Part shown: one piece after another, positions 8,788 to 17,697 of the stretch
Numbering within the stretch: position 1 is the stretch's first letter
How the letters are laid out: each line of letters opens with the position of its first letter
From: RGIG9115 sp045644665
GTDB taxonomy: Bacteria > Bacillota > Clostridia > UBA1381
DNA: 64,000 nt
Direction of reading: 5' to 3'
NCBI GenBank assembly: GCA_045644665.1
Contig: JAZRHH010000007.1
Coordinates: forward strand, 1 to 64,000
Notes under the pieces: generated by a model
What the model was told of the DNA's origin: nothing
What the model saw: only the letters and a program-made list of their open reading frames with translations
Database searches by the model: none
Position numbers and translations under genes: made by a program

Positions 8788-10281
8788 ATGAGTAAAATTA
8801 AAATAGGTTGGGCAGAAGAGGGGATTATGCCCGAGGGCAAAAAAATAAGCCTTGTTGGTCAGTTCTATGAAAGAATTTCAGACCAGGTAGAAACTCCAAT
8901 TACTGTTACTGCCCTTGCAATTGAATGCGGCGGCGAAGAAGTAATTTTCTGCAGCTGTGACCTTGTAAGTGTAAGTTCAAAGCTGATTTCTATTGTAAGA
9001 GAAAAGCTTTCAAAAACAGCCGGCTTCCCTACTGAAAAGTTAATTGTAAGTGCAATTCACACTCACACTTCAATGGGATATGCAGGCAGAAGTGACGCAT
9101 CAGCTATAAAAGGTGATCCTGTTAATTCTTTTAAAAACTTAATGGCTAAGGAAGCTAAGTATGAAAAGCTGGTTGACAATTCTGCTGATGATGTGTTCCA
9201 GGGCGAAGAAGCAAGAGAATTCCTTGCAGAGCGTATTGCAAAGGCGTGCGCTGCAGCATGGAACTCAAAAGCAGAGGCTCTTTATGCTACAGGCTTTGGC
9301 AGAGCTGCAGTTGGTATGTGCCGCAGAGTGTCATACAGTGACGGCTCAGCAAAAATGTGGGGCGACACAAATACTGCTAACTTTACAGCTATTGAGGGCG
9401 GAAACGACAGCGGTATAGAGCTCCTATTTACATACGACACAAACAAGAAGCTTACAGGTGTTATTGCAAACGTTGCTTGTCCCGCACAGGTTCTTGAGCA
9501 CAGAAGCTTTGCATCATCTGACTACTTTGGTAAGGTAAAGAAATACCTTAGAGCAGAGTTTGGCGAGAACCTTTATGTTCTTGGCATTGTATCTCCTGCA
9601 GGTGACCAGTGTCCGAGAGACTTGGTTCGTTGGGTACAGCCTGAAACACCAATCAATGACCCTAACATTGAAAGAGAAAATGTAATTGAAAGAATTGCAG
9701 ACCCATCAATGTTTGATGTTAAGGGCTGTGAAGTTGCAGGACGCAGAATTGCAACAGAAATTAAGTTTGCACTTGAAGATGTAACAAACTATATTTCAGA
9801 TACTGAACTTGTTCATAAGGCATTTAAGCTTGATATGCCACTAAGACGTGTAACAGTCGAAGAAAAAGACCAGGCTCTTGAAGAAATAAACAGGTATGCA
9901 AAGGAATCAGGCGGAAACCTTAACTTCCGTGACAGAGCAAAAATGCACGTTCATACAGGAACTGTGGATAGATACGAGCTTCAACAAAGAGTTGACCTTT
10001 ATCCTATAGAGATGCATGTGCTCCGTCTTGGCGATGTTGCATTTGCTACAAACCCATACGAGCTTTTTCTTGACTACGGAAACCAGATGCGTGCAAGAAG
10101 CAAAGCTAAGCAAACTTTCCTTATTCAGCTTTGCTGCGGTAGCTGCGGATATCTCCCAACAGAAAAAGCAGAACAAGGCAGCCACTATTCTGCATACGTA
10201 TCAAGCGGTCTTTCAGGACACGAGGGCGGCGACTTGCTCGTTCGTAAGACTGTATCTGAAATAAACGATATGTGGAAATAA
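8788..10281 (+). CDS. Neutral/alkaline ceramidase-like protein, copy 2
   Basis: Tandem paralog of the preceding gene, same 497-residue length and roughly four-fifths identical by eye. The same blocks are kept: HTHTSMGYAG, ACPAQVLEHRSFASSDYFG, SPAGDQCPRDL (again Cys in place of the ceramidase Ser) and the identical C-terminus GGDLLVRKTVSEINDMWK. Differences cluster around residues 105-150 and 300-400, which may change substrate choice. The ribosome-binding region AAAGGTTAAGTGATT is also duplicated, so the duplication includes the intergenic part. Cytoplasmic by lack of a signal peptide. Function inferred as for copy 1. Confidence 0.65.
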   Translation: MSKIKIGWAEEGIMPEGKKISLVGQFYERISDQVETPITVTALAIECGGEEVIFCSCDLVSVSSKLISIVREKLSKTAGFPTEKLIVSAIHTHTSMGYAGRSDASAIKGDPVNSFKNLMAKEAKYEKLVDNSADDVFQGEEAREFLAERIAKACAAAWNSKAEALYATGFGRAAVGMCRRVSYSDGSAKMWGDTNTANFTAIEGGNDSGIELLFTYDTNKKLTGVIANVACPAQVLEHRSFASSDYFGKVKKYLRAEFGENLYVLGIVSPAGDQCPRDLVRWVQPETPINDPNIERENVIERIADPSMFDVKGCEVAGRRIATEIKFALEDVTNYISDTELVHKAFKLDMPLRRVTVEEKDQALEEINRYAKESGGNLNFRDRAKMHVHTGTVDRYELQQRVDLYPIEMHVLRLGDVAFATNPYELFLDYGNQMRARSKAKQTFLIQLCCGSCGYLPTEKAEQGSHYSAYVSSGLSGHEGGDLLVRKTVSEINDMWK

Positions 10282-10303
10282 TTGCTCTTAGGAGGACATT
10301 AAA

Positions 10304-11104
10304 ATGATAACATATAATGTATTTCCCGGCGGCAAAAAAAGAATTGTTACCTTTAGCTATGATGATGGTCAGGTAGAGGACAAGCGACTTGTGGAGCTTT
10401 TTAACAAGTATAATGTTAAAGCTTCATTTCACCTGAACGGAAATAAGTACATTGGTATGAGCGATGCAGAACTTGAAGAACTTAGATTACTCTATGAAGG
10501 ACATGAAATTTCATGTCATACTCTCCGTCACGGCTGGCCGGCGTATATGATTTCTCCTTCTGTTGTAACAGAGGTTATGGAGGACAGAAAAATCCTTGAA
10601 AAAATTGCAGGCTATCCCGTAATTGGTATGTCATATCCTTTCGGCTCCTACAGTGAGGAATCAATTGCAGCAATGAAATCCTGTGGAATAGTGTATTCAA
10701 GAACTGTTGATTCTACAAAGGGCTTTCGTATGCCGGAGGATTTTATGAAATGGCATCCAACCTGTCATCACAGAGATGCCATGGAACTTTGCAAAGGATA
10801 TGTTGAGCAAATTGACTATCGATGGAGTAGTCCCATGTTTTATATTTGGGGTCACAGCTACGAATTCAGAACGGAAGAAGACTGGACTTATATGGAAGAG
10901 GTTATCAGCACACTGGCAGAGCATTCCGATAAAATCTGGTTTGCAACAAACATAGAAATTTACAACTACATCGAAGCGCAAAAAAGGCTTCGTGTAACTG
11001 CCGATGAAACTGTTTTCTATAATCCTACCGACACTACAATATGGGTTGAGAAAAACAGACAAGAAATTATTAAAATAGGCGCAGGAGAAACTGTAAGACT
11101 ATAA
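10304..11104 (+). CDS. Polysaccharide deacetylase (NodB homology) family protein
   Basis: A 266-residue protein with the NodB fold. VTFSYDDGQVED (about residues 13-24) carries the Asp-Asp motif, ISCHTLRHG (about 71-79) the two metal-binding histidines, and YPFGSYSEES the third motif. Family 4 carbohydrate esterases remove N- or O-acetyl groups using a divalent metal. No signal peptide or membrane segment is seen, so it should act on a cytoplasmic substrate, consistent with deacylating an imported sugar together with the two ceramidase-like proteins. Strong GGAGG ribosome site. Last gene before a hairpin. Confidence 0.85.
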   Translation: MITYNVFPGGKKRIVTFSYDDGQVEDKRLVELFNKYNVKASFHLNGNKYIGMSDAELEELRLLYEGHEISCHTLRHGWPAYMISPSVVTEVMEDRKILEKIAGYPVIGMSYPFGSYSEESIAAMKSCGIVYSRTVDSTKGFRMPEDFMKWHPTCHHRDAMELCKGYVEQIDYRWSSPMFYIWGHSYEFRTEEDWTYMEEVISTLAEHSDKIWFATNIEIYNYIEAQKRLRVTADETVFYNPTDTTIWVEKNRQEIIKIGAGETVRL

Positions 11105-11113
11105 ACAAAAAAG

Positions 11114-11145
11114 GGATGTAGAAATTATATTTTTGCATCCCAATT
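11114..11145 (+). terminator. Hairpin after the deacetylase gene
   Basis: GGGATG-TAGAAA pairs with TTTTG-CATCCC (11 pairs including two G-T wobbles) around an AT loop, followed by AATTTTGTT. It separates the catabolic operon from the transporter promoter. The T-run is weak, so termination may be partial. Confidence 0.55.
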
Positions 11146-11148
11146 TTG

Positions 11149-11177
11149 TTGACATCCGTTAAGATAAGGTGTATAAT
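11149..11177 (+). promoter_or_regulatory. Perfect consensus sigma-A promoter for the two MFS genes
   Basis: TTGACA (11149-11154), exactly 17 bp, TATAAT (11172-11177). The transporters can thus be expressed independently of the upstream operon. Confidence 0.9.
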
Positions 11178-11208
11178 ACACGTGATTAACTACAAAAGGA
11201 GAATACCG

Positions 11209-12459
11209 ATGAAAATTAAACATTTGGAAAGTAAATCCCTAAGCGTAATTCTATTTATAATTATTTTTGTTATGTACTCTATTGTGTATATGACAAAAAA
11301 TATGTTTTCATCTGCAATGGCTACCATTGTTGAAGAAGGAATTATGACAAAGTCCCAGACAGGTGCAATTAGCGGAATGTTCTGGCTTTTTTATGCTATA
11401 TTCCAGGTTTTTGGCGGATTTGCTGCCGATAAATATTCTCCTGCAAAACTAGTCTCTATAGGTATTGCAGGTTCAATTGTTTCTAATATTATTATTTATC
11501 TGTACCCCACATACCCTGTAATTATGGGTGCATGGATTTTTAATGCAATAATACAGTTTGGAGTCTGGCCGGGTATTTTTAAGATTGTATCTACAGAGCT
11601 TAAGGAAAGCTTCAGAAGCACAGGTATATTTTGGATTTTATTTCCAACAAGCGTTGGTCTTGCACTTAGTATGCTTGTTGCATCATATGTAACAAACTGG
11701 CTTGATAACTTTTTGGTTGCTATAATATCACTTACATTCTCACTTGTTTTATGGATTGTGAGCTACGGACTAATAAGCAAAAAAATGGTTACTGAGGGCA
11801 TTTTAAAAACACATACTAAAAAACCGGAACCCACGGTTCAAAGTGCTGATATGAAATTTGTTATATTTGGTACAGGTCTTATTTCTATTATAATTGTAAG
11901 CTTTATGCGTACAATGGTTGACAACGGAATAAAGATGATGACTCCTGTTATGCTTATGGAATCCTATGCAAATATGCCCGGAGCAATTGCAACCAGAATG
12001 AGTGTTATCCTTGTTGTATTCTCCACACTTGGAGTATTTATTACAGGAATAGTACGAAAGTGGATAACTACCAATGAAGTGACAGGAGCAATTGGTCTGT
12101 ATGCCATCAGTATTCCTGCACTTATATTATCATTCTTTGTAGGAAAACTACATTACTTAGTCGTTCTAGCAGGTCTTTCTGTAGCAGTAGCATTTGTACA
12201 CAGTGCTGCTCCTCTTGCAGGCTCCTTTGCCGCAATGCGCTTTAACTTCTGCGGAAGAGGCGGGACAGTTTCGGGTATCATAAACGCAACTGCCGCTATA
12301 GGTAATGTGGTTGCATCATATGTATTTGCAAAAATTGCAGAATTTGCACCATGGAGCAGTGTTGTTGGAATATGGATTATAGGTATGGTAATTTCTGTAA
12401 TTCTTTGTATAGTGGTTATTCCTCTGTGGAATAAATTTATAAACAAAGGAAATGTCTGA
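11209..12459 (+). CDS. MFS transporter, organophosphate:phosphate antiporter-like, copy 1
   Basis: A 416-residue polytopic membrane protein with about 12 hydrophobic segments and a central cytoplasmic loop (residues about 190-220, ISKKMVTEGILKTHTKKPEPT). The TM2-TM3 region (FWLFYAIFQVFGGFAADKYSPAKL) matches the MFS motif and is closest to the GlpT/UhpT group by general look. Start is the ATG at 11209 behind AAAAGGAG; the open frame reaches back through the promoter to 11146, which is not coding. It is 3 bp from its own paralog. It is likely the importer for the substrate of this locus; the actual substrate, phosphorylated or not, is unknown. Confidence 0.8.
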   Translation: MKIKHLESKSLSVILFIIIFVMYSIVYMTKNMFSSAMATIVEEGIMTKSQTGAISGMFWLFYAIFQVFGGFAADKYSPAKLVSIGIAGSIVSNIIIYLYPTYPVIMGAWIFNAIIQFGVWPGIFKIVSTELKESFRSTGIFWILFPTSVGLALSMLVASYVTNWLDNFLVAIISLTFSLVLWIVSYGLISKKMVTEGILKTHTKKPEPTVQSADMKFVIFGTGLISIIIVSFMRTMVDNGIKMMTPVMLMESYANMPGAIATRMSVILVVFSTLGVFITGIVRKWITTNEVTGAIGLYAISIPALILSFFVGKLHYLVVLAGLSVAVAFVHSAAPLAGSFAAMRFNFCGRGGTVSGIINATAAIGNVVASYVFAKIAEFAPWSSVVGIWIIGMVISVILCIVVIPLWNKFINKGNV

Positions 12460-12461
12460 AA

Positions 12462-13715
12462 ATGAAAATCAAACATCTTGAAAGCAAACCTCTTAGTATA
12501 CTTCTTTTTATAATAATGCTGCTTATGTTTTCAACAGTATATATGACAAAAACCATGTTTTCTTCTGCAATGGCTACTATTGTTGAGGAGGGTGTTATGA
12601 CAAAATCCCAAACAGGTCTGATTAGCGGAGCATACTGGCTGGTTTATGGTATTTTTCAGGTTTTTGGCGGCTTTGCAGCGGACAAGTATTCCCCTTCGAA
12701 GCTTATAATAATTGGAATTTCGGGAGCGATACTTACAAATGTTATTATTTACTTATACCCTGTTTATCCGGTTATTATGGGAGCATGGATGTTTAATGCT
12801 GCAATCCAGTTTGGCGTATGGCCCTCTACTTTTAAAATTATTTTTACAGAGCTTAAAGAAGACTTCAGGGCAACAGCAATTTTCTGGTTCCCATTTTCCA
12901 CAAGCATAGGTCTTGCAATGAGTATGCTTGTTGCGTCTTTTGTTAGCAACTGGCTTGATAACTTTCTGGTTTCAGTAATTTCTCTCTCCGCAGTACTTAT
13001 TATGTGGATTGCAGGTTACGGCCTTATTAGCAGAAAAATGGTCAGAGAAGGAATCTTAAAAACACATACCTCTAAACCCGAACATCCGACCCATGTTGCT
13101 GATTTGAAATTTGTTCTCTTAAAAACAGGACTTTTAGCTATTATAATTGTAAGCTTTTTCAGAACAGCGGTTGATAACGGAATAAAGATGCTGACTCCAG
13201 TTATGCTTATGGAATCTTACACTAGTATACCTGCTGCCATTGCCACAAGAATGAGCATTATTCTTGTGGTGTTTGCCGCAATTGGTGTGTTCATTACAGG
13301 GTTTATACGAAAAAAAATAACTACAAATGAGGCTAAAGGCTCTCTTTGCCTTTTAATACCCTCCATACCCGTGCTTGTTGTAGCGCTGTTCGTTGGAAAA
13401 CTTCACTACATAATTATACTTGCATGTCTGTCACTTACTGTTTCCTTTACAAACGGTATGTTTCCATTACTAGGTTCCTTTGCCGCTATGCGATTTAACG
13501 CCTACGGAAGAGGAGGATTTGTATCCGGCATAGTAAACGCAACCGCTGCTGCAGGAAATATTGTGGCATCATATGTGTTTGCAAGAATTGCAGAGTTTGC
13601 ACCATGGAGTAGTGTTATTTTTATATGGATCATAAGCATAGTAATATCTATAATTCTTTGTATAAGTATTTTGTCTTTGTGGACAAGGTTTATAAACAAA
13701 AATGAAGCTGCGTAA
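12462..13715 (+). CDS. MFS transporter, organophosphate:phosphate antiporter-like, copy 2
   Basis: A 417-residue tandem paralog of the preceding transporter, about three quarters identical, with the same MKIKHLESK start, the TKSQTGLISGAYWLVYGIF motif region and similar helices. Starts two bases after the upstream stop with its own AAAGGAAA site. The stop codon TAA forms the loop of a terminator hairpin. The duplicated transporters mirror the duplicated ceramidase-like enzymes, suggesting two related substrates or import and export of substrate and product. Confidence 0.8.
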   Translation: MKIKHLESKPLSILLFIIMLLMFSTVYMTKTMFSSAMATIVEEGVMTKSQTGLISGAYWLVYGIFQVFGGFAADKYSPSKLIIIGISGAILTNVIIYLYPVYPVIMGAWMFNAAIQFGVWPSTFKIIFTELKEDFRATAIFWFPFSTSIGLAMSMLVASFVSNWLDNFLVSVISLSAVLIMWIAGYGLISRKMVREGILKTHTSKPEHPTHVADLKFVLLKTGLLAIIIVSFFRTAVDNGIKMLTPVMLMESYTSIPAAIATRMSIILVVFAAIGVFITGFIRKKITTNEAKGSLCLLIPSIPVLVVALFVGKLHYIIILACLSLTVSFTNGMFPLLGSFAAMRFNAYGRGGFVSGIVNATAAAGNIVASYVFARIAEFAPWSSVIFIWIISIVISIILCISILSLWTRFINKNEAA

Positions 13716-13730
13716 CCGCAGCTTTTTTTA
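13705..13730 (+). terminator. Rho-independent terminator of the MFS pair
   Basis: AAGCTGCG (13705-13712), loop TAAC, CGCAGCTT (13717-13724), then a T-run. The last coding bases form the 5' arm. Confidence 0.9.
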
Positions 13731-13788
13731 TTGCAACATTTTAATAATAGACATAACAAAAAATATACAACTTTTTCTCAAAAATATC

Positions 13789-13817
13789 TTGTTTTTTTCT
13801 ACAAGATTTGATACAAT
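13789..13817 (+). promoter_or_regulatory. Probable promoter of the oxaloacetate decarboxylase operon
   Basis: TTGTTT (13789-13794), 17 bp, TACAAT (13812-13817). The bases CTTGT...ACAAG around the -35 form a short dyad. Confidence 0.6.
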
Positions 13818-13885
13818 AGAAGTAATTAGTATTTTTTTAAAACAAGGAATATTTTACATCTAAGTTTTTGAAAGGAGGCATTTTT

Positions 13886-14188
13886 ATGTTAGACCCTGTT
13901 CTTTTAACAACAGCGGAGCCGTCTAATATTTTTGTTGTTGCACTTGGTATGGGAACTGTTTTTACAGGTCTTGTGTGCATAGTAATTTTGTGCACTATAA
14001 TGAGTGCAATTTGCAATAAATTTTTAGCAAAGCCATCAAAAGCTGCTCCGGCACCTGCTACGCAAGCTCCTAAAAAGGTTCAAATTGCAAACAAAGGTGA
14101 GTTTGTTGCGGCAATTGCAGCGGCAATTGCAGAAGAAACCGGCGAGGATGTGTCAGGTATAAGAATTTTATCAATTAAACAAAAATAA
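13886..14188 (+). CDS. Oxaloacetate decarboxylase gamma-chain-like membrane subunit
   Basis: A 100-residue protein with one N-terminal transmembrane segment (VVALGMGTVFTGLVCIVILCTIM, about residues 14-36), a Pro/Ala-rich linker (APAPATQAPKK) and a small C-terminal domain ending in RILSIKQK. This layout is that of OadG/MmdD-type small subunits, which anchor and assemble the sodium-pumping decarboxylase. Start chosen at ATG 13886, 7 nt after AAAGGAGG. It is the first of four co-directional subunit genes. Confidence 0.75.
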   Translation: MLDPVLLTTAEPSNIFVVALGMGTVFTGLVCIVILCTIMSAICNKFLAKPSKAAPAPATQAPKKVQIANKGEFVAAIAAAIAEETGEDVSGIRILSIKQK

Positions 14189-14214
14189 CTCTGTTTTCAG
14201 AAAGGAAGATTATT

Positions 14215-14556
14215 ATGAGAAAGTATAATGTAAATGTTAACGGAACTACATACGAGGTAGAAATTGAATTTGTTGGCGAAAGCGAAGCAAAGGCTGCTCC
14301 CGCTGCTGCTCCTGCTGCCGCTCCTGCTCCTGCTCCATCAGGTGACGGTCAGGCTGTTGAATGCCCAATGCCGGGTACAATTTTAGATGTTAAGGTGTCA
14401 GAGGGACAATCTGTAAAATCAGGCGACGTGCTTATGATTCTTGAAGCTATGAAAATGGAAAACGAAATTATGGCACCATGCGACGGTGTGGTTACATCAC
14501 TTGTTGCAAAAGGCAGCACCGCTGAAACTGGCATGGTACTTTGTACAATTAAATAA
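14215..14556 (+). CDS. Biotin carrier subunit of the sodium-pumping decarboxylase
   Basis: A 113-residue protein: N-terminal beta segment, an Ala/Pro-rich flexible linker (about residues 26-44), then a biotinyl domain with the biotin attachment site EAMKMEN (Lys near residue 79). The carrier moves CO2 from the carboxyltransferase (oadA-like, 15848) to the membrane beta subunit. It is encoded separately, whereas many oxaloacetate decarboxylases have it fused to the alpha chain. Ribosome site AGAAAGGA. Highly confident family. Confidence 0.93.
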   Translation: MRKYNVNVNGTTYEVEIEFVGESEAKAAPAAAPAAAPAPAPSGDGQAVECPMPGTILDVKVSEGQSVKSGDVLMILEAMKMENEIMAPCDGVVTSLVAKGSTAETGMVLCTIK

Positions 14557-14579
14557 TTTTTCGAGAGGATGTAAAGTAA

Positions 14580-15830
14580 ATGGAAGCTATTATAAACTTT
14601 TTACAGCAGACAGGATTTTACATGATTTCGGAAAATCCTATGCAGCTTATAATGATAGTTATAGCGTGTGTACTGGCATATCTTGCAATTGCTAAACAAT
14701 TTGAGCCACTTCTTCTTTTGCCAATTTCATTTGGTATGCTGCTTACTAATTTGTTTGGTGCTGAGATGTACCACGAAATTTTGTTTGCCGGAGGGCATAT
14801 AAACTGGGACCTTTTCGGAGGCGCACCTGTAACTGCGGAATTTATACAAAAAATGGCAGACGCCGGTGTTTCCGAAACCCTTTTATCTACACTTCAGGTT
14901 GGACAAACAATTGATTTTGGACTTATAGACGTACTTTACCTTGGTATTAAGATGGGAATTTATCCTTGTCTTATATTCCTTGGTGTTGGTGCTATGACAG
15001 ACTTTGGACCACTAATTGCAAACCCGAAGAGTTTGCTCCTTGGTGCTGCTGCACAGCTTGGTATTTTCCTTGCATTTATTGGTGCAAAGTTCCTTGGCTT
15101 TACAGGTGCAGAGGCAGGTTCAATTGGTATTATAGGCGGTGCTGACGGACCTACTGCTATCTTTGTTACATCAAAGCTTGCTCCCGACCTTTTGGGACCT
15201 ATTGCCGTTGCGGCATATTCATACATGGCGCTTGTTCCTGTAATTCAGCCGCCTATTATGAAGCTTTTGACAACAAAGGAAGAGAGAAAGATTATGATGA
15301 AGGAGCTTCGTCCGGTATCCCGTACAGAAAAGATTGTGTTCCCGATTGTTGTTACAATCTTTGTTGCACTCCTTGTTCCATCTGCAGCTCCACTTGTTGG
15401 CTGCTTAATGCTTGGTAACCTTATAAAAGAATCAGGCGTTTGCGACAGACTTTCAAAAACAGCTCAAAACGAGCTTATGAACATTGTTACAATATTCCTT
15501 GGCGTTTCTGTTGGCGCAACCGCTACCGCACAAACATTCCTTACAGCTAAGACTCTTGGTATTCTTGCTATGGGTATATGTGCATTTGCATTTGGTACAG
15601 CGGGCGGTGTTCTTCTTGCCAAGTTTATGAACTTGTTCCTTAAGAATAAGATTAACCCACTTATCGGTTCTGCAGGCGTTTCTGCTGTGCCTATGGCTGC
15701 AAGAGTATCACAGAAAGTTGGTCAGGCAGAAAATCCTGCAAACTTCTTACTTATGCACGCTATGGGACCTAACGTTGCAGGTGTTATAGGCTCTGCAATT
15801 GCTGCAGGCGTATTGCTTGCAATCCTTTAA
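14580..15830 (+). CDS. Sodium-pumping decarboxylase beta subunit (OadB/MmdB/GcdB family)
   Basis: A 416-residue, strongly hydrophobic protein with many membrane spans. It carries the family hallmarks GVGAMTDFGPLIANPKS and GIIGGADGPTAIFVTSKLAPDLLGPIAVAAYSYMALVPVIQPPI (broken here for reading), where the Asp of GGADGPT is the sodium-binding residue in characterised relatives. It decarboxylates carboxybiotin and exports sodium ions. The neighbouring carboxyltransferase indicates oxaloacetate rather than methylmalonyl-CoA or glutaconyl-CoA. Start at 14580 after GAGAGGA. Confidence 0.93.
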   Translation: MEAIINFLQQTGFYMISENPMQLIMIVIACVLAYLAIAKQFEPLLLLPISFGMLLTNLFGAEMYHEILFAGGHINWDLFGGAPVTAEFIQKMADAGVSETLLSTLQVGQTIDFGLIDVLYLGIKMGIYPCLIFLGVGAMTDFGPLIANPKSLLLGAAAQLGIFLAFIGAKFLGFTGAEAGSIGIIGGADGPTAIFVTSKLAPDLLGPIAVAAYSYMALVPVIQPPIMKLLTTKEERKIMMKELRPVSRTEKIVFPIVVTIFVALLVPSAAPLVGCLMLGNLIKESGVCDRLSKTAQNELMNIVTIFLGVSVGATATAQTFLTAKTLGILAMGICAFAFGTAGGVLLAKFMNLFLKNKINPLIGSAGVSAVPMAARVSQKVGQAENPANFLLMHAMGPNVAGVIGSAIAAGVLLAIL

Positions 15831-15847
15831 AGAAAGGACATAAAAAT

Positions 15848-17242
15848 ATGAGTAAATTATATATTACAGATACAATACTCCGTGACGCTCATCAATCACA
15901 GGCTGCAACAAGAATGAAGATAGAGGATATGATTCCCGCATGTGAAATTCTTGACAGCATTGGTTACTGGTCACTTGAGTGCTGGGGCGGTGCAACCTTT
16001 GACGCTTGTATGAGATTTTTGAATGAGGACCCATGGGAAAGACTGAGAGCTCTTAAAAAAGCAATGCCAAACACAAAGCTCCAGATGCTTTTCAGAGGTC
16101 AAAACATTCTTGGCTACAAGCACTATGCAGATGACGTAGTTGAGCAGTTTTGTAAAAAATCAATCGAAAATGGTATAGACGTTGTTAGAGTATTTGACGC
16201 TCTTAACGATACAAGAAACCTTGAAGCGGCAATTAAGTTTGTTAAAGAGTACGGCGGAATGTGCGAGCCGGCACTTTCATACACCGTGAGCCCTGTTCAC
16301 GATATTGACTATTTTGTAAGGCTTGCCTGCAAGCTTGAAAAAATGGGTGCAGATACAATTTGTATTAAGGACATGGCAAACCTCTTACTTCCTTATGACG
16401 CATACAAGCTTGTTAAAAAGCTTAAGGAAAACGTAAGCGTTCCTATTCATCTTCATACACATAACACTGCCGGCACAGGCGATATGACAAACCTTATGGC
16501 TGCACAGGCAGGTGTTGACATTGTGGACTGTGCGCTTTCTCCTCTTGCAAACGGTACAGCAAACCCATCAACAGAGGCTATGGTTGCAACAATGGCAGGT
16601 ACAGAGAGAGATACAGGACTTGACCTTAAAAAGCTAAGCGATGCGGCAAGTCATTTCAGAGGCATAGCAGAGAAAATGAAATCAGAGGGAACACTTGACC
16701 CTAAGGTTTTGAATGTTGATCCAAATGCTCTTTTGTATCAGGTTCCGGGCGGTATGCTTTCAAACCTTATTTCACAGCTTAAGCAAGCTAATGCAGAGGA
16801 CAAATACTACGAGGTGCTTGAGGAAGTGCCAAGAGTAAGAAAAGACTTCGGCTATCCTCCACTTGTAACACCTACAAGCCAGATTGTTGGAACACAGGCA
16901 GTTCTTAACGTGCTTATGGGAAGATACAAAATGATTTCAAAGGAATCAAAGGGTATGCTTCGTGGCGAGTACGGACAGCTTCCGGGCGAGGTTAACGAAG
17001 AAGTAAGAAAGCTTGCAATTGGCGATGATGAAGTTATTACCTGCCGTCCTGCAGACCTTTTGGAGCCTGAGCTTCCAAAGTATACAGAGGAAACAAAGGA
17101 AATTGCAAAATCAGAAGAGGACGTACTGAGCTACGCACTTTTCCCACAGGTTGCAGAAAAGTTCTTTAAGGTACGTGACGGAAAAGAAGAAGCTCCAAAG
17201 GCTGACAAAATTAAAACCATATATGTACAGGATTTATCCTAA
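15848..17242 (+). CDS. oadA: Oxaloacetate decarboxylase alpha subunit, carboxyltransferase only
   Basis: A 464-residue HMGL-like TIM barrel followed by the conserved carboxylase domain. ITDTILRDAHQSQAATRM is the carboxyltransferase signature with the metal-binding Asp, CIKDMANLL and HLHTHNTAGTG supply the catalytic Lys and metal-binding histidines, and LRGEYGQLPGEVN marks the PYC/OADA domain. It transfers the carboxyl group of oxaloacetate to biotin, giving pyruvate. The C-terminal biotin domain of classical OadA is missing and is supplied by the separate carrier at 14215. A strong terminator follows. Confidence 0.9.
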   Translation: MSKLYITDTILRDAHQSQAATRMKIEDMIPACEILDSIGYWSLECWGGATFDACMRFLNEDPWERLRALKKAMPNTKLQMLFRGQNILGYKHYADDVVEQFCKKSIENGIDVVRVFDALNDTRNLEAAIKFVKEYGGMCEPALSYTVSPVHDIDYFVRLACKLEKMGADTICIKDMANLLLPYDAYKLVKKLKENVSVPIHLHTHNTAGTGDMTNLMAAQAGVDIVDCALSPLANGTANPSTEAMVATMAGTERDTGLDLKKLSDAASHFRGIAEKMKSEGTLDPKVLNVDPNALLYQVPGGMLSNLISQLKQANAEDKYYEVLEEVPRVRKDFGYPPLVTPTSQIVGTQAVLNVLMGRYKMISKESKGMLRGEYGQLPGEVNEEVRKLAIGDDEVITCRPADLLEPELPKYTEETKEIAKSEEDVLSYALFPQVAEKFFKVRDGKEEAPKADKIKTIYVQDLS

Positions 17243-17248
17243 AAATAA

Positions 17249-17281
17249 GGTGGCGGAGGGAAACCTCCACCACCATTTTTT
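17249..17281 (+). terminator. Terminator of the oxaloacetate decarboxylase operon
   Basis: GGTGG-C-GGAGG, loop GAAA, CCTCC-A-CCACC, then six T. One internal mismatch. Confidence 0.9.
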
Positions 17282-17293
17282 CGGGGGATTAAT

Positions 17294-17686
17294 ATGAAAA
17301 ATCTATTAAAAACTCATAGAACTCTTGTTTTATATTTGATTTTTGGCGGACTAACAACCGCCGTAAATATGATATGCTTCTTTCTTTTTAAAAATGCATT
17401 GCATATTTCTACAGGTATATCAAATATTCTGGCATGGTTTTTTTCTGTGCTTTTCGCATTTGTTACAAACAAGCATATTGTTTTTAATGACACAAGTAAA
17501 AATAACTTTAAACAACTTGCAGAATTTTTTGGTGCAAGAATTTTTTCGGGACTTCTTGATACGGTTATAATTGTAATTTTTATAGACTACCTGTTGTTCC
17601 CTGAATTTTCAATTAAACTTTTATCTAACATACTTGTTATTATAATAAATTATGTGGCGAGTAAGTTTATTATTTTTAAAAAATAA
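17294..17686 (+). CDS. GtrA-family membrane protein
   Basis: A 130-residue protein with four hydrophobic helices and the GtrA pattern: YLIFGGLTTAVNMICF near the start, FVTNKHIVF in the middle, NYVASKFIIFKK at the end. GtrA proteins are thought to help flip polyprenyl-linked sugars across the membrane. No partner glycosyltransferase is adjacent, although one lies 1.5 kb away at 19243. Ribosome site GGGGG; lies after the decarboxylase terminator and before a bidirectional one. Confidence 0.85.
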   Translation: MKNLLKTHRTLVLYLIFGGLTTAVNMICFFLFKNALHISTGISNILAWFFSVLFAFVTNKHIVFNDTSKNNFKQLAEFFGARIFSGLLDTVIIVIFIDYLLFPEFSIKLLSNILVIIINYVASKFIIFKK

Positions 17687-17697
17687 CAGTAAAACAA

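Noticed and set aside
11146..11208. N-terminal extension of the first MFS transporter
   Set aside because: It would run through the consensus promoter; the paralog starts at the same MKIKHLESK, supporting ATG 11209.
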